Positions 45,940 through 55,329 of a stretch of DNA of 64,000 bases are shown here, in pieces; positions within the stretch are counted from its first letter, which is position 1; each line of letters begins with the position of its first letter. A program made the translations under genes and the position numbers. Below the pieces are notes generated by a model. That model had not been told where the DNA came from and did not search any database. It worked only from the letters and a program-made list of their open reading frames with translations. This DNA is from Termitomyces sp. T153 (taxonomy: Eukaryota > Basidiomycota > Agaricomycetes > Agaricales > Lyophyllaceae), in NCBI GenBank assembly GCA_018296165.2, contig JACKQL020000159.1, positions 19,482 to 83,481 of the forward strand, in the 5' to 3' direction.

Positions 45940-46400
45940 AAGTGCCTTAGAAACAGATGTATCGACATTGAGAGATCCGGTTTTGTTCTAAATTCAATGA
46001 ACAGGCTATAAAAAAATGAAGAAATCTAAGCGCACAACAGATGACCTCGGGTGTTGACTGTCTAATGTCTCTACCACTGAGCGAATGACGTCGTCAGCAA
46101 GTATTGGACCTGTTCATGCACCATGAGCACTCCCGCTTCCGCATTGAGGATGGACATACAATCGACTGAATCAAGAAACGACACATTCTCTTCAGCAATT
46201 TATAAGGAGGGTATCACTTTTACTTACCAATAGATCCAAGCTGCTTGTCGACCGCCAACTGAGATTCTTCCGCCAAAGCATCTGTGGCGACCATTCTGGA
46301 TTGCCAACTGTATTGAAGTCCAAGTAACCTGGACCTTCTGTGATGGGAATCATACAAATTCCAATGATCGTGGCGTCTTCCAGGGAACATTGGCGCTGAA

Positions 46401-46640
46401 TTAGAGAGTGGAGGCGACCAGAGATAACTGATGAAAAATTTGTTCGCTCATGATCGAGGCACGCGCGAAATGTTCCTATGGGCGATGGTCTAGGGCCATC
46501 ACATTTATTGAAGGAACACATACTCTTGGCAATCGCTCAAACGTCATGTCAACCCGACTGATTGGGGTTTCGAGGGGAGCACCCTCTTTGAAAGTAGATA
46601 AATCGATATTCTTCTTGCAAAGGATGTTACCTTGCAAAAC
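46401..46640 (-). other. Possible 3' end of an unrecognised gene
   Basis: The minus-strand reading KNIDLSTFKEGAPLETPISR is joined by a GTATGT...ATAG intron (46476-46523, 48 bp) to REHFARASIMSEQIFHQLSL and a TAA at 46401. The intron keeps the frame and looks real, but the upstream part is not found and no family is recognised. The alternative unspliced reading 46192-46521 is also open. Confidence 0.3.
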
Positions 46641-47984
46641 CTCTTGAGCGCATCACATAGTGATTTTGGTGAACTCGGATTTCTCTTTTCTTTTTCAACC
46701 ACCATGTTAGACTCCTCAGTTTTGGAACTGTGTGAAACGGATACGTTACCAGAACGGGAACACGTGGAATGCATGCTTTACGGCGGCTATTACCCCATGT
46801 ACCCCATGCATGATTGCACCAGAAACTCAAGAAGAAGTTTTTGTTCAGACCCACAGCAGGCGTTTGAATCGGAGTTCGTTCGGGCGGAAACAATGTACAG
46901 TAGCCGTTGTTGATTAATTGGATCGGGGCAAGTATGTATGGGGGTTGCCGGGGGCCAATTCGGGTATAGATAAGATCTTATCTCTTTCTCTCTGCTCTTC
47001 TTTCCCTTTGCCTCTTTGGACCGGGGGCCCCATTGCCATCTTAGAATATATATCTGCAGGCGTGGCTACGAGACTTTGTCTGCGTTCGCAGGTAAGTTCA
47101 CCTTAGCTTTCACATACAGTTGTGGCTCGCTACTCATTACGTCACGCGTTTCGATCTCGATTAGATTAGAATCTAATACTCTCGAACCCTCCAAGAGCCC
47201 CTGAAGGTAGATTTACCCGATCAAGTCCACAACCAGCCTCTCCTCCACAACCTACCATGTCCTGGTCCCCACACCTCTTGCCCGCGGTGTACAGCTCCAA
47301 CTCCCGGCGGAGTGTTCATTCCACCGATCGCTGGCGCAGGACATAACAATATGTACTGATACCTATTGGTCCCCTATCCCTTCGTATCCGTTTCCCTGAC
47401 GTCGACGCGGCAGTAACCAAGGCTATCATCATGCACGAGTTCAAGGGCGCAGACCTCCACAAACCCCTCCCAGAGGACTTGATCCCAACTCTACATGAAG
47501 CACAATTTCAGATGTGGAACAGCCTCTACAGCAGTAGCGCTACTCGGATTACAAATATAGCTCCTAGGGTGGTGCAGCAACTGGTAAGCAGTGACCGTAT
47601 TCCACAAACAAGAACAAATGTTTGAGACCATATGAGAGCAGAAAGTCTTAGAATAACTTAGACCTTTCCTCCTTGTTTTCTTTTCATTTTTCTCTGCAAA
47701 ACCAAGCAAAACCTCAATCTGATTCTCGATTTCAGAATGTGGTGAGGACTTCACTTTATCGTATCTGGTACCTATTTTAAGCAGCTTGCAGAGCAGACCT
47801 CTCTCCTCGCCCGATAAACCTCCACATATACATTTTTCACCTCGATTTCTTAACTGAGCATACTCAGTAAGGGACAAACATTCTAAGTCTGGTGGAGATT
47901 CATGCGTTTTCATGACATTTTGGAAATGCAGGGATGGAGGTCGTGTATGTTCATCAATCTGTTCTCAAAAGAGAATGATCACTG
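46641..47984. other. Mixed region with short protein-like frames
   Basis: Two frames look more protein-like than chance but have no family: minus 47491-47913 (LECLSLTEYAQLRNRGEKC..., rich in K and E) and plus 47380-47520 (AAVTKAIIMHEFKGADLHK..., PEDLIPTLHEAQFQMW). Both stop soon and lack clear gene structure, so they may be fragments. The rest appears intergenic. Confidence 0.3.
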
Positions 47985-49197
47985 ATCTAGATATTGCACT
48001 AGCCATGGAAGATATGCATGTTGCCGTGTTGTCTAGATGACGGAAAGGAGGTGTCGAACACGTTTTTTGCCATCTATGATGGTCAAAATGGTGTGTCCTG
48101 ACATGGTCGCAGCCTCCCTTCTTGTTGGGGCTTAAGGCTCAACTAGGATCACACGTTGCTCAGTATACTGAAGAAAATGTTCATAAGCATTTGGTCGAGG
48201 AAGAGAGCTATAAGCACGGCCGGTATGAGCTCACAATGAAACGAGCTTTGCTGCGCACAGACAAGGATCTATTTCCACTAGCAAGTGCGATATTGAGTAT
48301 GAACTTCTGATGACTCTTTTTTCGATTCCTGGCAGAGTCTGCCCAACGTTGTCAACTCACTGGTCGTACTGCCATAGCGGGCGTTAGTGACCACCAATGG
48401 AAAGATCTATGTTGTATGTCTCTTATTTCATTACCTCGATATCGAGCTCAACAACATATCCATAGGCGAATGCCGGTGATTCCAGATCAGTCATCGGTGT
48501 GAGCGGCAAAGTCAAATCATTGAGTTACGACCACAAAACTAACCTATTTCAGTGTGAGCAAATTCTTCCAATCCTAAACAGCTTTTCCTGAACATAGAAC
48601 ATGGTCAGCTGAGCGAGCGCGTATATATGCAGCAGGAGGTTATCTTGAGGACGGTCGTGTGAATGGTCAGTTTTTATCTATGTATTGGCGTTTCTATCTG
48701 ATAAAATTCAGGCAATCTGTTACTCTCGAGGGCGATTGGCGATTTCATTTATAAAAAGAACTCCGGTCTAGACGCGGAAGAGCAGATTATCACTGCGAAT
48801 CTTGATGTCATTGTCCATGAGATCTCGGAAGAGGATGAATTCTTCGTCATTGCCTGTGATGGTGCGTTTGACTTTTTTTTACCTGTCATATATAATGATC
48901 CTTCTAGGCATTTGGGATTGTCTAAGCTCTCGGGAAGTCATCGATTTTGTACGGCATGAAGCTTCGCTGGGCAAGGAACTTGCGGAAATCTCTGAAAACA
49001 TCTGTGACTGTCGTTTTGCTCCTGAGGCCAGATAGGGAGCTGGCGCTATGGGTTGTGATAACACGACCATTGTGATCATTGCATTTCTTCATGGTCGCTC
49101 TAAAGAGGGCTGGTATCATTGGGTCGTGGACAGTGTGAAAAACAATCATGAGTACCCAACTCCTCCATTCTTCAATTATCGTCAAATGTATTGGTAA
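47985..49197 (+). pseudogene. PP2C-type protein phosphatase pseudogene
   Basis: Plus-strand pieces follow the PP2C order: AMEDMHVAVL, SNTFFAIYDGQNG (the DGHNG metal-site motif with H replaced by Q), HKHLVEEESYKHGRYELTMK, TNGKIYVV, ANAGDSRSVIGVSGKVKSLS, AGGYLEDGRVNG, GDFIYKKNSGLDAEEQ, EDEFFVIACDGIWDCLSS and CDNTTIVIIAFLHGRSK. Several ancestral introns are still visible (for example 48416-48466 and 48876-48908). Stops after QNGVS and in APEAR*GAG, plus frameshifts, inactivate it. The N-terminal part before AMEDMH is not found. PP2C enzymes are Mg/Mn-dependent serine/threonine phosphatases. Confidence 0.85.
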
Positions 49198-50462
49198 ATG
49201 TTTATATCAATGTTTCTAGAGTCACTTCAGTGTCACGTGGATGCATCCAGTCCAGATATCTCATCAGAGGTGGTTGTTTCAGGTGTTGAGTGCTTTCAAA
49301 CTTGCTCGAGAAACATAATCATTAAGAAGAATCTAATTATGTACATGATAGACACGATGACCAGGCTCAAATGTTTCAGTGTGGATATTGGTCGCTATCT
49401 GAGATTGTAAAACCGGTCGGTTTAATTCTTGTGAGTTCGGAGCAACTCAGGTGTTGCAGCTAAGGTGTCCCGATGCCAACCCCAGGAAAAGGAAGGGAGT
49501 AATATCCTCAGGAATGGAAGGAAATGAAGGCACCGAAGGAGTTTTGAATTTCCTTATCATATAACCCAGTTCTGACCCATTGTGATCATTGTTACTAGTT
49601 CACTTCCTGCCTCTCACTTCAACATGATGCCAATCTTACATATCTTACTACACTTCATTGTTGTTCGTTACTTTGTTTTGTGTCGGCTGTCCGCTAATCT
49701 CAAAAAAGTGATTCAAATGAAGTCGCTCTGAAGTTCTCCGCCGACTCGAAATCTGCGATCGTCAGACGTTGATCTTAATGTATGGTCGAATGGAAAAACA
49801 GAGCGCCGTGTCCAATCATTGAAATGCCTTATGGTACGACTTGTGACGTAGTATGTCCCAGTCGTAGAGCGCTGTCTTGGTTTGCATTACTGATCGATGA
49901 TTCCATAAATGCAGAAGGTGCTGAGCAACCCTGCCAATTACTAATTTTGGCTGTACAAGCACATACCGATCAAAAGATTTACCGAAAAACATTCGTGAGC
50001 CTGTCTGTCCTTGAGTATTATGCGCTTCGTTGTCATCCTTGTCAACTTCTTGCTCATCCCTGAAACAGATAATCTAAACCGTCACGGCTGACCCCATCTC
50101 GGCATTTGTCCGCCCTTCATTGGCAGATGCAGAACGTATCAGAAAAGATGATCACGCCAGGAATTTTTGTCAAGCAAATGTGCTTTCCCACCCATACTTC
50201 GAGGAAAATAGAGGAGAAAGAGTGAACATTCAAGGAGAATGGAGCTTTGACTGGACAGTAAGGGTTCTGTTCCCAGGCTGTACGAATGTTTTCTGTTAGT
50301 TATCAACACGAAGCCGTGTTTATCCAACAAGAAGACTTACCTTAGCTCATGTGGCTCAAAATGGCTGTGGTCGTTGACTCGTGACTCATTCTGACTCCAT
50401 GACGACCACAGTGATCACGTGCAGAACGCCACAACTCAGCCAAGGTTCAATGGCCTTCATTT
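49198..50462. other. Intergenic, no recognised feature
   Basis: Frames such as 49782-50063 (+, 93 codons) have no family resemblance. The region probably contains the promoter of the HMG-box gene, but no clear TATA box is seen near 50463. Confidence 0.35.
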
Positions 50463-51608
50463 ATGATTTCTCCGTTGACCACAACGAACGCACCCCTTCG
50501 ACTCATTCCAAACTTCTTCGCTCATCACATGGCTCCCACACCCCGTATGCCCGATGTCGCTCATGTTCCCCGGCCTCAAAACCCGTTTATCCTGTATCGC
50601 TCGTGGCTCAAAACTATCGGGGCTGTACCTACTGCTGCTGACATCAAAAAATACCGTACAGTATCCAAGTGGGCCGGCGAGAAGTGGAATGCAGAGGATA
50701 AACAAACAAAACTGATATTCTACGATCGTGCAAAGGAGGAGAAAAGACAGCATGCCTTGAAGTATCCCAACTACGTTTATCAGCCTCGACGCAATATCAG
50801 GAGAAAGGGAAAAGGGAAGGAGCAACTGATAGGAACGTTTAAGCTGAATACGAAAGGAAATCGGGTCAAGAAGGAGAAGAGAAATAATATGCCTGCACTC
50901 GCCACACTCCCTGTTCCTGTAGTGCTACCCTCTATTTTCGAGCCACCTATCTGTGAGGACAACATAATGTTACCAGCTACCCCTTTCGTTCACGCGATGG
51001 CCAAACCTCCTGAGTTTAAGCATGTCACGGACAGATCATCGGACGTCCAAGGAACATATCTGATCAGTCTCTCTCAGTATCCCAGTAGTGCAACAGCCCA
51101 TCCAATCGCCTACACAGAGCTTGATGGGCAGGTAGTACAAGATCCCTCCCTTTCACTCACTCGCACTGGATGGCTTTACCCATCTTGTTTCTCCCTAGCT
51201 AGCGATAACCTCCAAAAGCAGAACGACAACAACTCAATGCTGGCGTCCGCACTCGATGACGTAGTCAATTTGACTGGTGGTCACTTCGATGTTGAAGGAG
51301 CTGGGGTTGACCTTTCAACTTCGTTTAATGGTGAGATCTCATATCCACGGGGAATATCCAACGAAGCAACTGAAAAGAATGTCTATGGAGACTTTATGGG
51401 AGCGTCTGGGTCCAACAACGTCGAGTACAGCGTGACATACCCGCTCCCTGTGTATGACTGGAACGGCGAATATAACTGGAACGGCGAATATAACTGGAAC
51501 GGCAAATATGACTGGAACGGCAAAGAAGCTGCAGACATCTCCGGTGTACCCACTGCGTGTTTCAATCGCTTCAACAAAATTCCATTTGATGGTCTTCCTT
51601 TTACCTAG
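50463..51608 (+). CDS. HMG-box DNA-binding protein with C-terminal peptide repeats
   Basis: A single exon with 381 codons from the first ATG. A second ATG at 50529 (MAPTPRMP) is as likely a start and gives 359. The HMG box is at residues about 37-108: RPQNPFILYRSWLK, KKYRTVSKWAGEKWNAED, KLIFYDRAKEEKRQHALKYP, YVYQPRR. It is of the fungal MATA/SOX-like type and is followed by a basic stretch (RRNIRRKGKGK) that may be a nuclear localisation signal. The remainder is low-complexity. Near the C-terminus lies a six-residue tandem repeat (YNWNGE and variants, four units, about 51455-51525). Such proteins are sequence-specific transcription factors, some in sexual development. No homeodomain or pheromone genes are seen nearby, so a mating-type role is not supported. 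Confidence 0.8.
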   Translation: MISPLTTTNAPLRLIPNFFAHHMAPTPRMPDVAHVPRPQNPFILYRSWLKTIGAVPTAADIKKYRTVSKWAGEKWNAEDKQTKLIFYDRAKEEKRQHALKYPNYVYQPRRNIRRKGKGKEQLIGTFKLNTKGNRVKKEKRNNMPALATLPVPVVLPSIFEPPICEDNIMLPATPFVHAMAKPPEFKHVTDRSSDVQGTYLISLSQYPSSATAHPIAYTELDGQVVQDPSLSLTRTGWLYPSCFSLASDNLQKQNDNNSMLASALDDVVNLTGGHFDVEGAGVDLSTSFNGEISYPRGISNEATEKNVYGDFMGASGSNNVEYSVTYPLPVYDWNGEYNWNGEYNWNGKYDWNGKEAADISGVPTACFNRFNKIPFDGLPFT

Positions 51609-52459
51609 CTGTGATGGATGATGGATGATCACTTACATGTTCCGTCCTTTTTTGTACCATCATGCATCCCTTCCTCATCTTGTCTCTTGTATTTATTGAA
51701 TACAATGTCATCCGCCTTTTGACGTCGTCTGTTGGTCTCCTTTGGATGTGTCCTTCTTTTCTCTGAGCTTCTCCGCCTGGGAGGGGAGGATCGAGGACTT
51801 GTGAACATTGTAGACTGTCGTACCCACCCAATCCCGACGTATTCCTTCAAGTATAGTACCTTATTGTGCCTCTCTGTGGGCCCACCATATCGCATGGAAC
51901 GAAGGTTATTGCAGCTCTCAACCAAGTGATATGTATATAACCCTGTATCTCCCTGTCGCTATGCAAAAATGTTGAGAACATTCCTTTATCTCTTTGAGAA
52001 TAGGGACGAGCGTTTGCTCATCTCGGATCCTGATTCAATCAAATTGGTTTTCGATGTGCAGCGTTAGTTGGCCGGGAGAGCGCAGCGGAAGTCTCAAAAC
52101 CATATCGAAACTAGGTGTGGTTTTCGCGTGGCTCGAATAGCTAGGTAGCTCAGATCTAATTCAAATCCACTTCAGACTCCTCCCCAAATCCGGGTGAAAT
52201 CCTACTGTGAGCCTTCTGACTGGACCCTACTAGTATGCTAGGCATGTGCATCTTGGATCACTAGAGGTATGACTGTAAGGATGATTAAATACGTACATAG
52301 ATACCGTGCCCGCGCGGCAAACTGGCAGTCGCAATTGGGGACCACATCAACGTATAACAGAACTCCTCCAAAATATGTGCGCAAACACAATGGTAAAGAA
52401 GTTGATAAATGGTATCGTTCAAGTCAATCAAAGATATGTCTATCGAAAATATACCAGCA
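51609..52459. other. Intergenic between convergent genes
   Basis: Lies between the 3' ends of the HMG-box and dehydrogenase genes. Frames such as 51629-51925 (-) show no domain, and the plus-strand frame 52269-52898 runs into the antisense of the dehydrogenase. Confidence 0.35.
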
Positions 52460-53686
52460 TCAATCAAGATTGACGCCACATGTGACATCTTTCCACTCGT
52501 CGAGGGCTTCTAAAACTTTGTTGCACTTGTTTCTCACGTCTCGTCCTGCATCTTCACCTAATATCAGTAGATTGGGCCATGGCCGGCCTTTCGCGATGCC
52601 TTCCCCTCTCACAATGTCTACAACTGCTTCCATAGCCTTAGCCGGGTCCCCTTGGCCAGTTTGTGTGAGAGCCTTGAATTTGGTCGCGCTATCTTCTCGA
52701 ACGAGGGTGTTGGCAGCAATTGGGTTGCTCATGTTGTATTCCTGGTTATATATTCCTTCAGTGCGGAAGGAGCCAGGGGCGACCAATAAAACACGGATAT
52801 TGAATGGAGCAACCTCCGTTGCAAGTGTTTCGGTCAATGCTGTCAAATGCGATGATTATACTTCATGCATTTTCCAAGATATGCTCTACTTACAATGAAC
52901 AGCCGCCTTCGAAGCTGAATAATGACCTGGGGTGCAAATAAATCTTTTTCCCGCTAGATTTCCGGGGAAGGTCCTTACCAATACCCTGAACGACGCCAAG
53001 AGCCTTTTCAGAGCAAGATAGTGTAACGAGGAATTCAGGCTTACGGCAATTTCAGTTCTCCATGCCGATCGGCTTCCTATTACGACTGTAACGGCCTGCT
53101 TACTGGAACGCAGATGAGGGAGTACTGCGGTGGTCATGTCTAATACCCCGAACACATTGGTAGCAAATTGTCTCCGAAGATGCGCGGTACTTGTGGATCG
53201 TGAAATCAAGGAAGGGCTGACTACCACCGTGGAGTAAACTCACCCTCCTTCCTCTAAAAGGGCTGGTAGTCCGATACCTGATCAGATGTGTCAAAATATC
53301 TATTACTTGTATTCGCAACGGGCGAAGCTCATCGGCGTTATTCACTAAAACATCTATCTGTCCCCAGATTGCAGCCGCTTCACTAGCTTTAGCTTTCAGC
53401 GTAGTTTCACCTTCCGTGACATCCAATTGTAATGTATGAAGATTGTTGCGCAGTACGGGATCAATATTTGCAACTAGTAGATTTTGGAGCTTATCAAGTG
53501 ACTTTGCCGTCGCAATCACACGGTCTCCCCGTTTGAGCGCCGATCGAGCAAGACGAAGGCCAAAACCAGATGAGGCTCCTGTCGATGTTAAAGCAAGATG
53601 TGAATGATGCACGCGTTCATTATTGATCATGAGCGGATTTCCAAGGCTAAGGACATACCTGTAATTAACCAGACTCTGGAAAACAT
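52460..53686 (-). CDS. Short-chain dehydrogenase/reductase (296 residues), one non-canonical intron
   Basis: The model has exons 53659-53686, 53333-53578, 53244-53277, 53045-53189, 52979-53003, 52894-52926 and 52460-52839, in frame over 891 bases. It starts MFSRVWLITGASSGFGLRLA, with the NAD(P)-binding TGxxxGxG. It then shows LDVTEG, a VLVNNAG motif, the catalytic serine region VVIGSRSAWR, and YSASK as the YxxxK active site, then APFNIRVLLVAPGSFRT. This is a classical SDR of a group widespread in basidiomycetes; the substrate cannot be told. Oddity: the second intron (53278-53332) has AT where a GT donor is expected, although removing it gives the correct NNAG-IGLPALLEEGG. The 41-bp intron at 53004-53044 is unusually short. 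If AT-AG is not spliced the gene is dead. Confidence 0.75.
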
Positions 53687-53689
53687 ATA

Positions 53690-54204
53690 CGATTCTGAGG
53701 TTAGCGCTGAGAGAAGAAACAGAGACAATTGATAGATTACACTATTACTCCTAAGCACACTTTATATATGGTGACTCGCGGAAAGAACATTACGCTTGTC
53801 AACATCTGACATTCATTCACGATGGAAGGTTGCTGAAGCAGATCGAAGTCGTTCAGAACCTCGGATAGACATATGTATTTGATGATACAGTGCAGATCCC
53901 GCAGACCGGGGGAAAATACGAATACGGACACGTGTTTTGATTGGAGCAAATTGTAAATCATCCTTGCTAAAAAGTCTGAGTGTGATATAAGTGCGGAATG
54001 TGGATTTTCTGCGGCGCCGGTTTACTGGCAGACGGCGCCGCGTCAATTGTCGTCTCACTTCAACTTCAAGCATCCGAAACTTTCCATTCCCCGCTACTCT
54101 ATAGTGGGTTTTAGTTTGACGAACATGGCCTCCAGATAATTGCAGTACATCACGTGTAAACTTACTTTCCTTTCTTTACGCGTCGTTCCCACATAATGCT
54201 TAGT
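53690..54204. other. Intergenic upstream of the dehydrogenase gene
   Basis: No gene recognised. A GGCGCCGGTTTACTGGCAGACGGCGCC-like pair of GGCGCC sites near 54012-54037 forms a small inverted repeat. Contains the promoter region of the dehydrogenase. TTTATATATGG at 53760-53770 may be its TATA element on the minus strand. Confidence 0.35.
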
Positions 54205-54495
54205 CGTAACCTGCCCTGCCCGCCTGCACTCGCAGGCATTTGCCGCGCCCCACCCTATCCTCCAGAGCCCCGCCTTGCAGTACCCTCTCAGGGTCTTACC
54301 AGGGGAGTACTGCGTAAAACGGTGCTAGGACGCACCGGCCCGCTCTTTCTCCGCGTACGCGGGGGGGCGTGGAACCCAGTAGCTCTTGTAGTAGTAACCA
54401 TCCTGTCGGTAGTACCGTGCAAAGTGAGCGCAAAGCGCTCAGTGCACGTAAAATGGATTAAAAAAAAACCTGCCCTGGGCCGCAAAGCCCGCTAG
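54205..54495. repeat. Cluster of short GC-rich hairpins (mitochondrial-GC-cluster-like)
   Basis: At least seven perfect hairpins lie within 290 bp: 54222-54237 (GCCTGC/GCAGGC), 54282-54294 (ACCCT/AGGGT), 54320-54337 (CGGTGC/GCACCG), 54351-54362 (CCGCGTACGCGG palindrome), 54407-54417 (CGGTA/TACCG), 54425-54441 (TGAGCGC/GCGCTCA) and 54477-54490 (GGGC/GCCC). CCTGCCCTG occurs at both ends (54210 and 54469), the second after a run of nine A. Composition differs sharply from both flanks. Mobile GC clusters of this style are known from fungal mitochondrial genomes, so a nuclear copy of mitochondrial DNA is one explanation. The 99-codon frame through it is probably not a gene. Confidence 0.7.
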
Positions 54496-54499
54496 TCAT

Positions 54500-55141
54500 A
54501 AGTCATTCAACAGAGAATCCTATCATCAGTGATATATCTACATTCAATCTTATGCCTGCTATGATGGTAGTGGGTTTTGATCGTGAGGGCCTTAAAATTT
54601 GAACAGACCCTGGCAGAGTGATATAAAATGTACCTCCTGTTACATCCTAACCACAATATATTGGGATTTCTGATTTACCAGATGGCCTGATATATTACTG
54701 GAGGAAGAGGGCAGCAGTGTTAGCAGGGTCTAACAGAAAGAACTCATCTCAGAATTTACACTCAGACTCTTCCCAACTTGCAAACTTCACTACATTTCCT
54801 GTCCTCCAAAGCAATAGCAGCACATATGTTGAGGCCTGGCCCAACTTCATGTAGGACAGGACATGGGAAATCTTCATTGCCTCAGAGACAAAGGCTTCAC
54901 CACTCAGCTGAATGTAGGTGACACATGACTGTAGGATTGGGGAGTGCAGGATGGGGATAGGGGGCTGAGATGTCAAGGCAAGCTGTGAGAAGTGTTTCTC
55001 CAGCTGCTAGAGATGTAGGGACAGTGGGAAGAAGGAATCAGAAGGATTTCAAGAGCACCAGAAGTGAATGGGAGATGGTTTCAGTGGTTTGTGTAGTCAG
55101 GCAAAAGGGCTCCCAGACTGATTCTAGAGACTTGTTCTGCT
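54500..55141. other. AT-rich retroelement-type debris
   Basis: No protein motif recognised. Style and composition match the debris of 26.9-34 kb. Runs into the family-2 LTR. Confidence 0.35.
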
Positions 55142-55329
55142 TGTAAGGGCAACCTCTGGAGGTTGTGGCTCAGTCACACAACTGGAAGAGGGATCAAAGT
55201 GTATTCAGAGTCTATAGAAGGTTCTAGGTTGCTAACTACTCACCTAGCATGTGGTAGGAGTATGGCATGGTTCAGTGGAGAGAAAGACCAGCAATAAGGA
55301 AAACAGTTGAGAGAGCTAGTCCCCTGACA
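55142..55329 (-). repeat. Family-2 short LTR
   Basis: Starts TGTAAGGGCAACCTCTGGAGG and ends CCCCTGACA; 188 bp. The start is the reverse complement of the end of the LTR at 33967, and the middle (CAGTCACACAACTGG, AGAGGGATC) matches 27371-27778. No target duplication is seen (CTGCT against AGCTA), so it may be a fragment. Confidence 0.55.

Noticed and set aside
52269..52898. 209-codon plus-strand frame
   Set aside because: Mostly antisense to the last dehydrogenase exon, which has strong family motifs.
50463..53686. Mating-type locus
   Set aside because: An HMG-box gene alone is not evidence. No homeodomain pair, pheromone or receptor gene is present.
54196..54495. 99-codon plus-strand frame over the hairpin cluster
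   Set aside because: Every part of it lies in hairpins or the A-run; the structure explains the sequence better than a protein.
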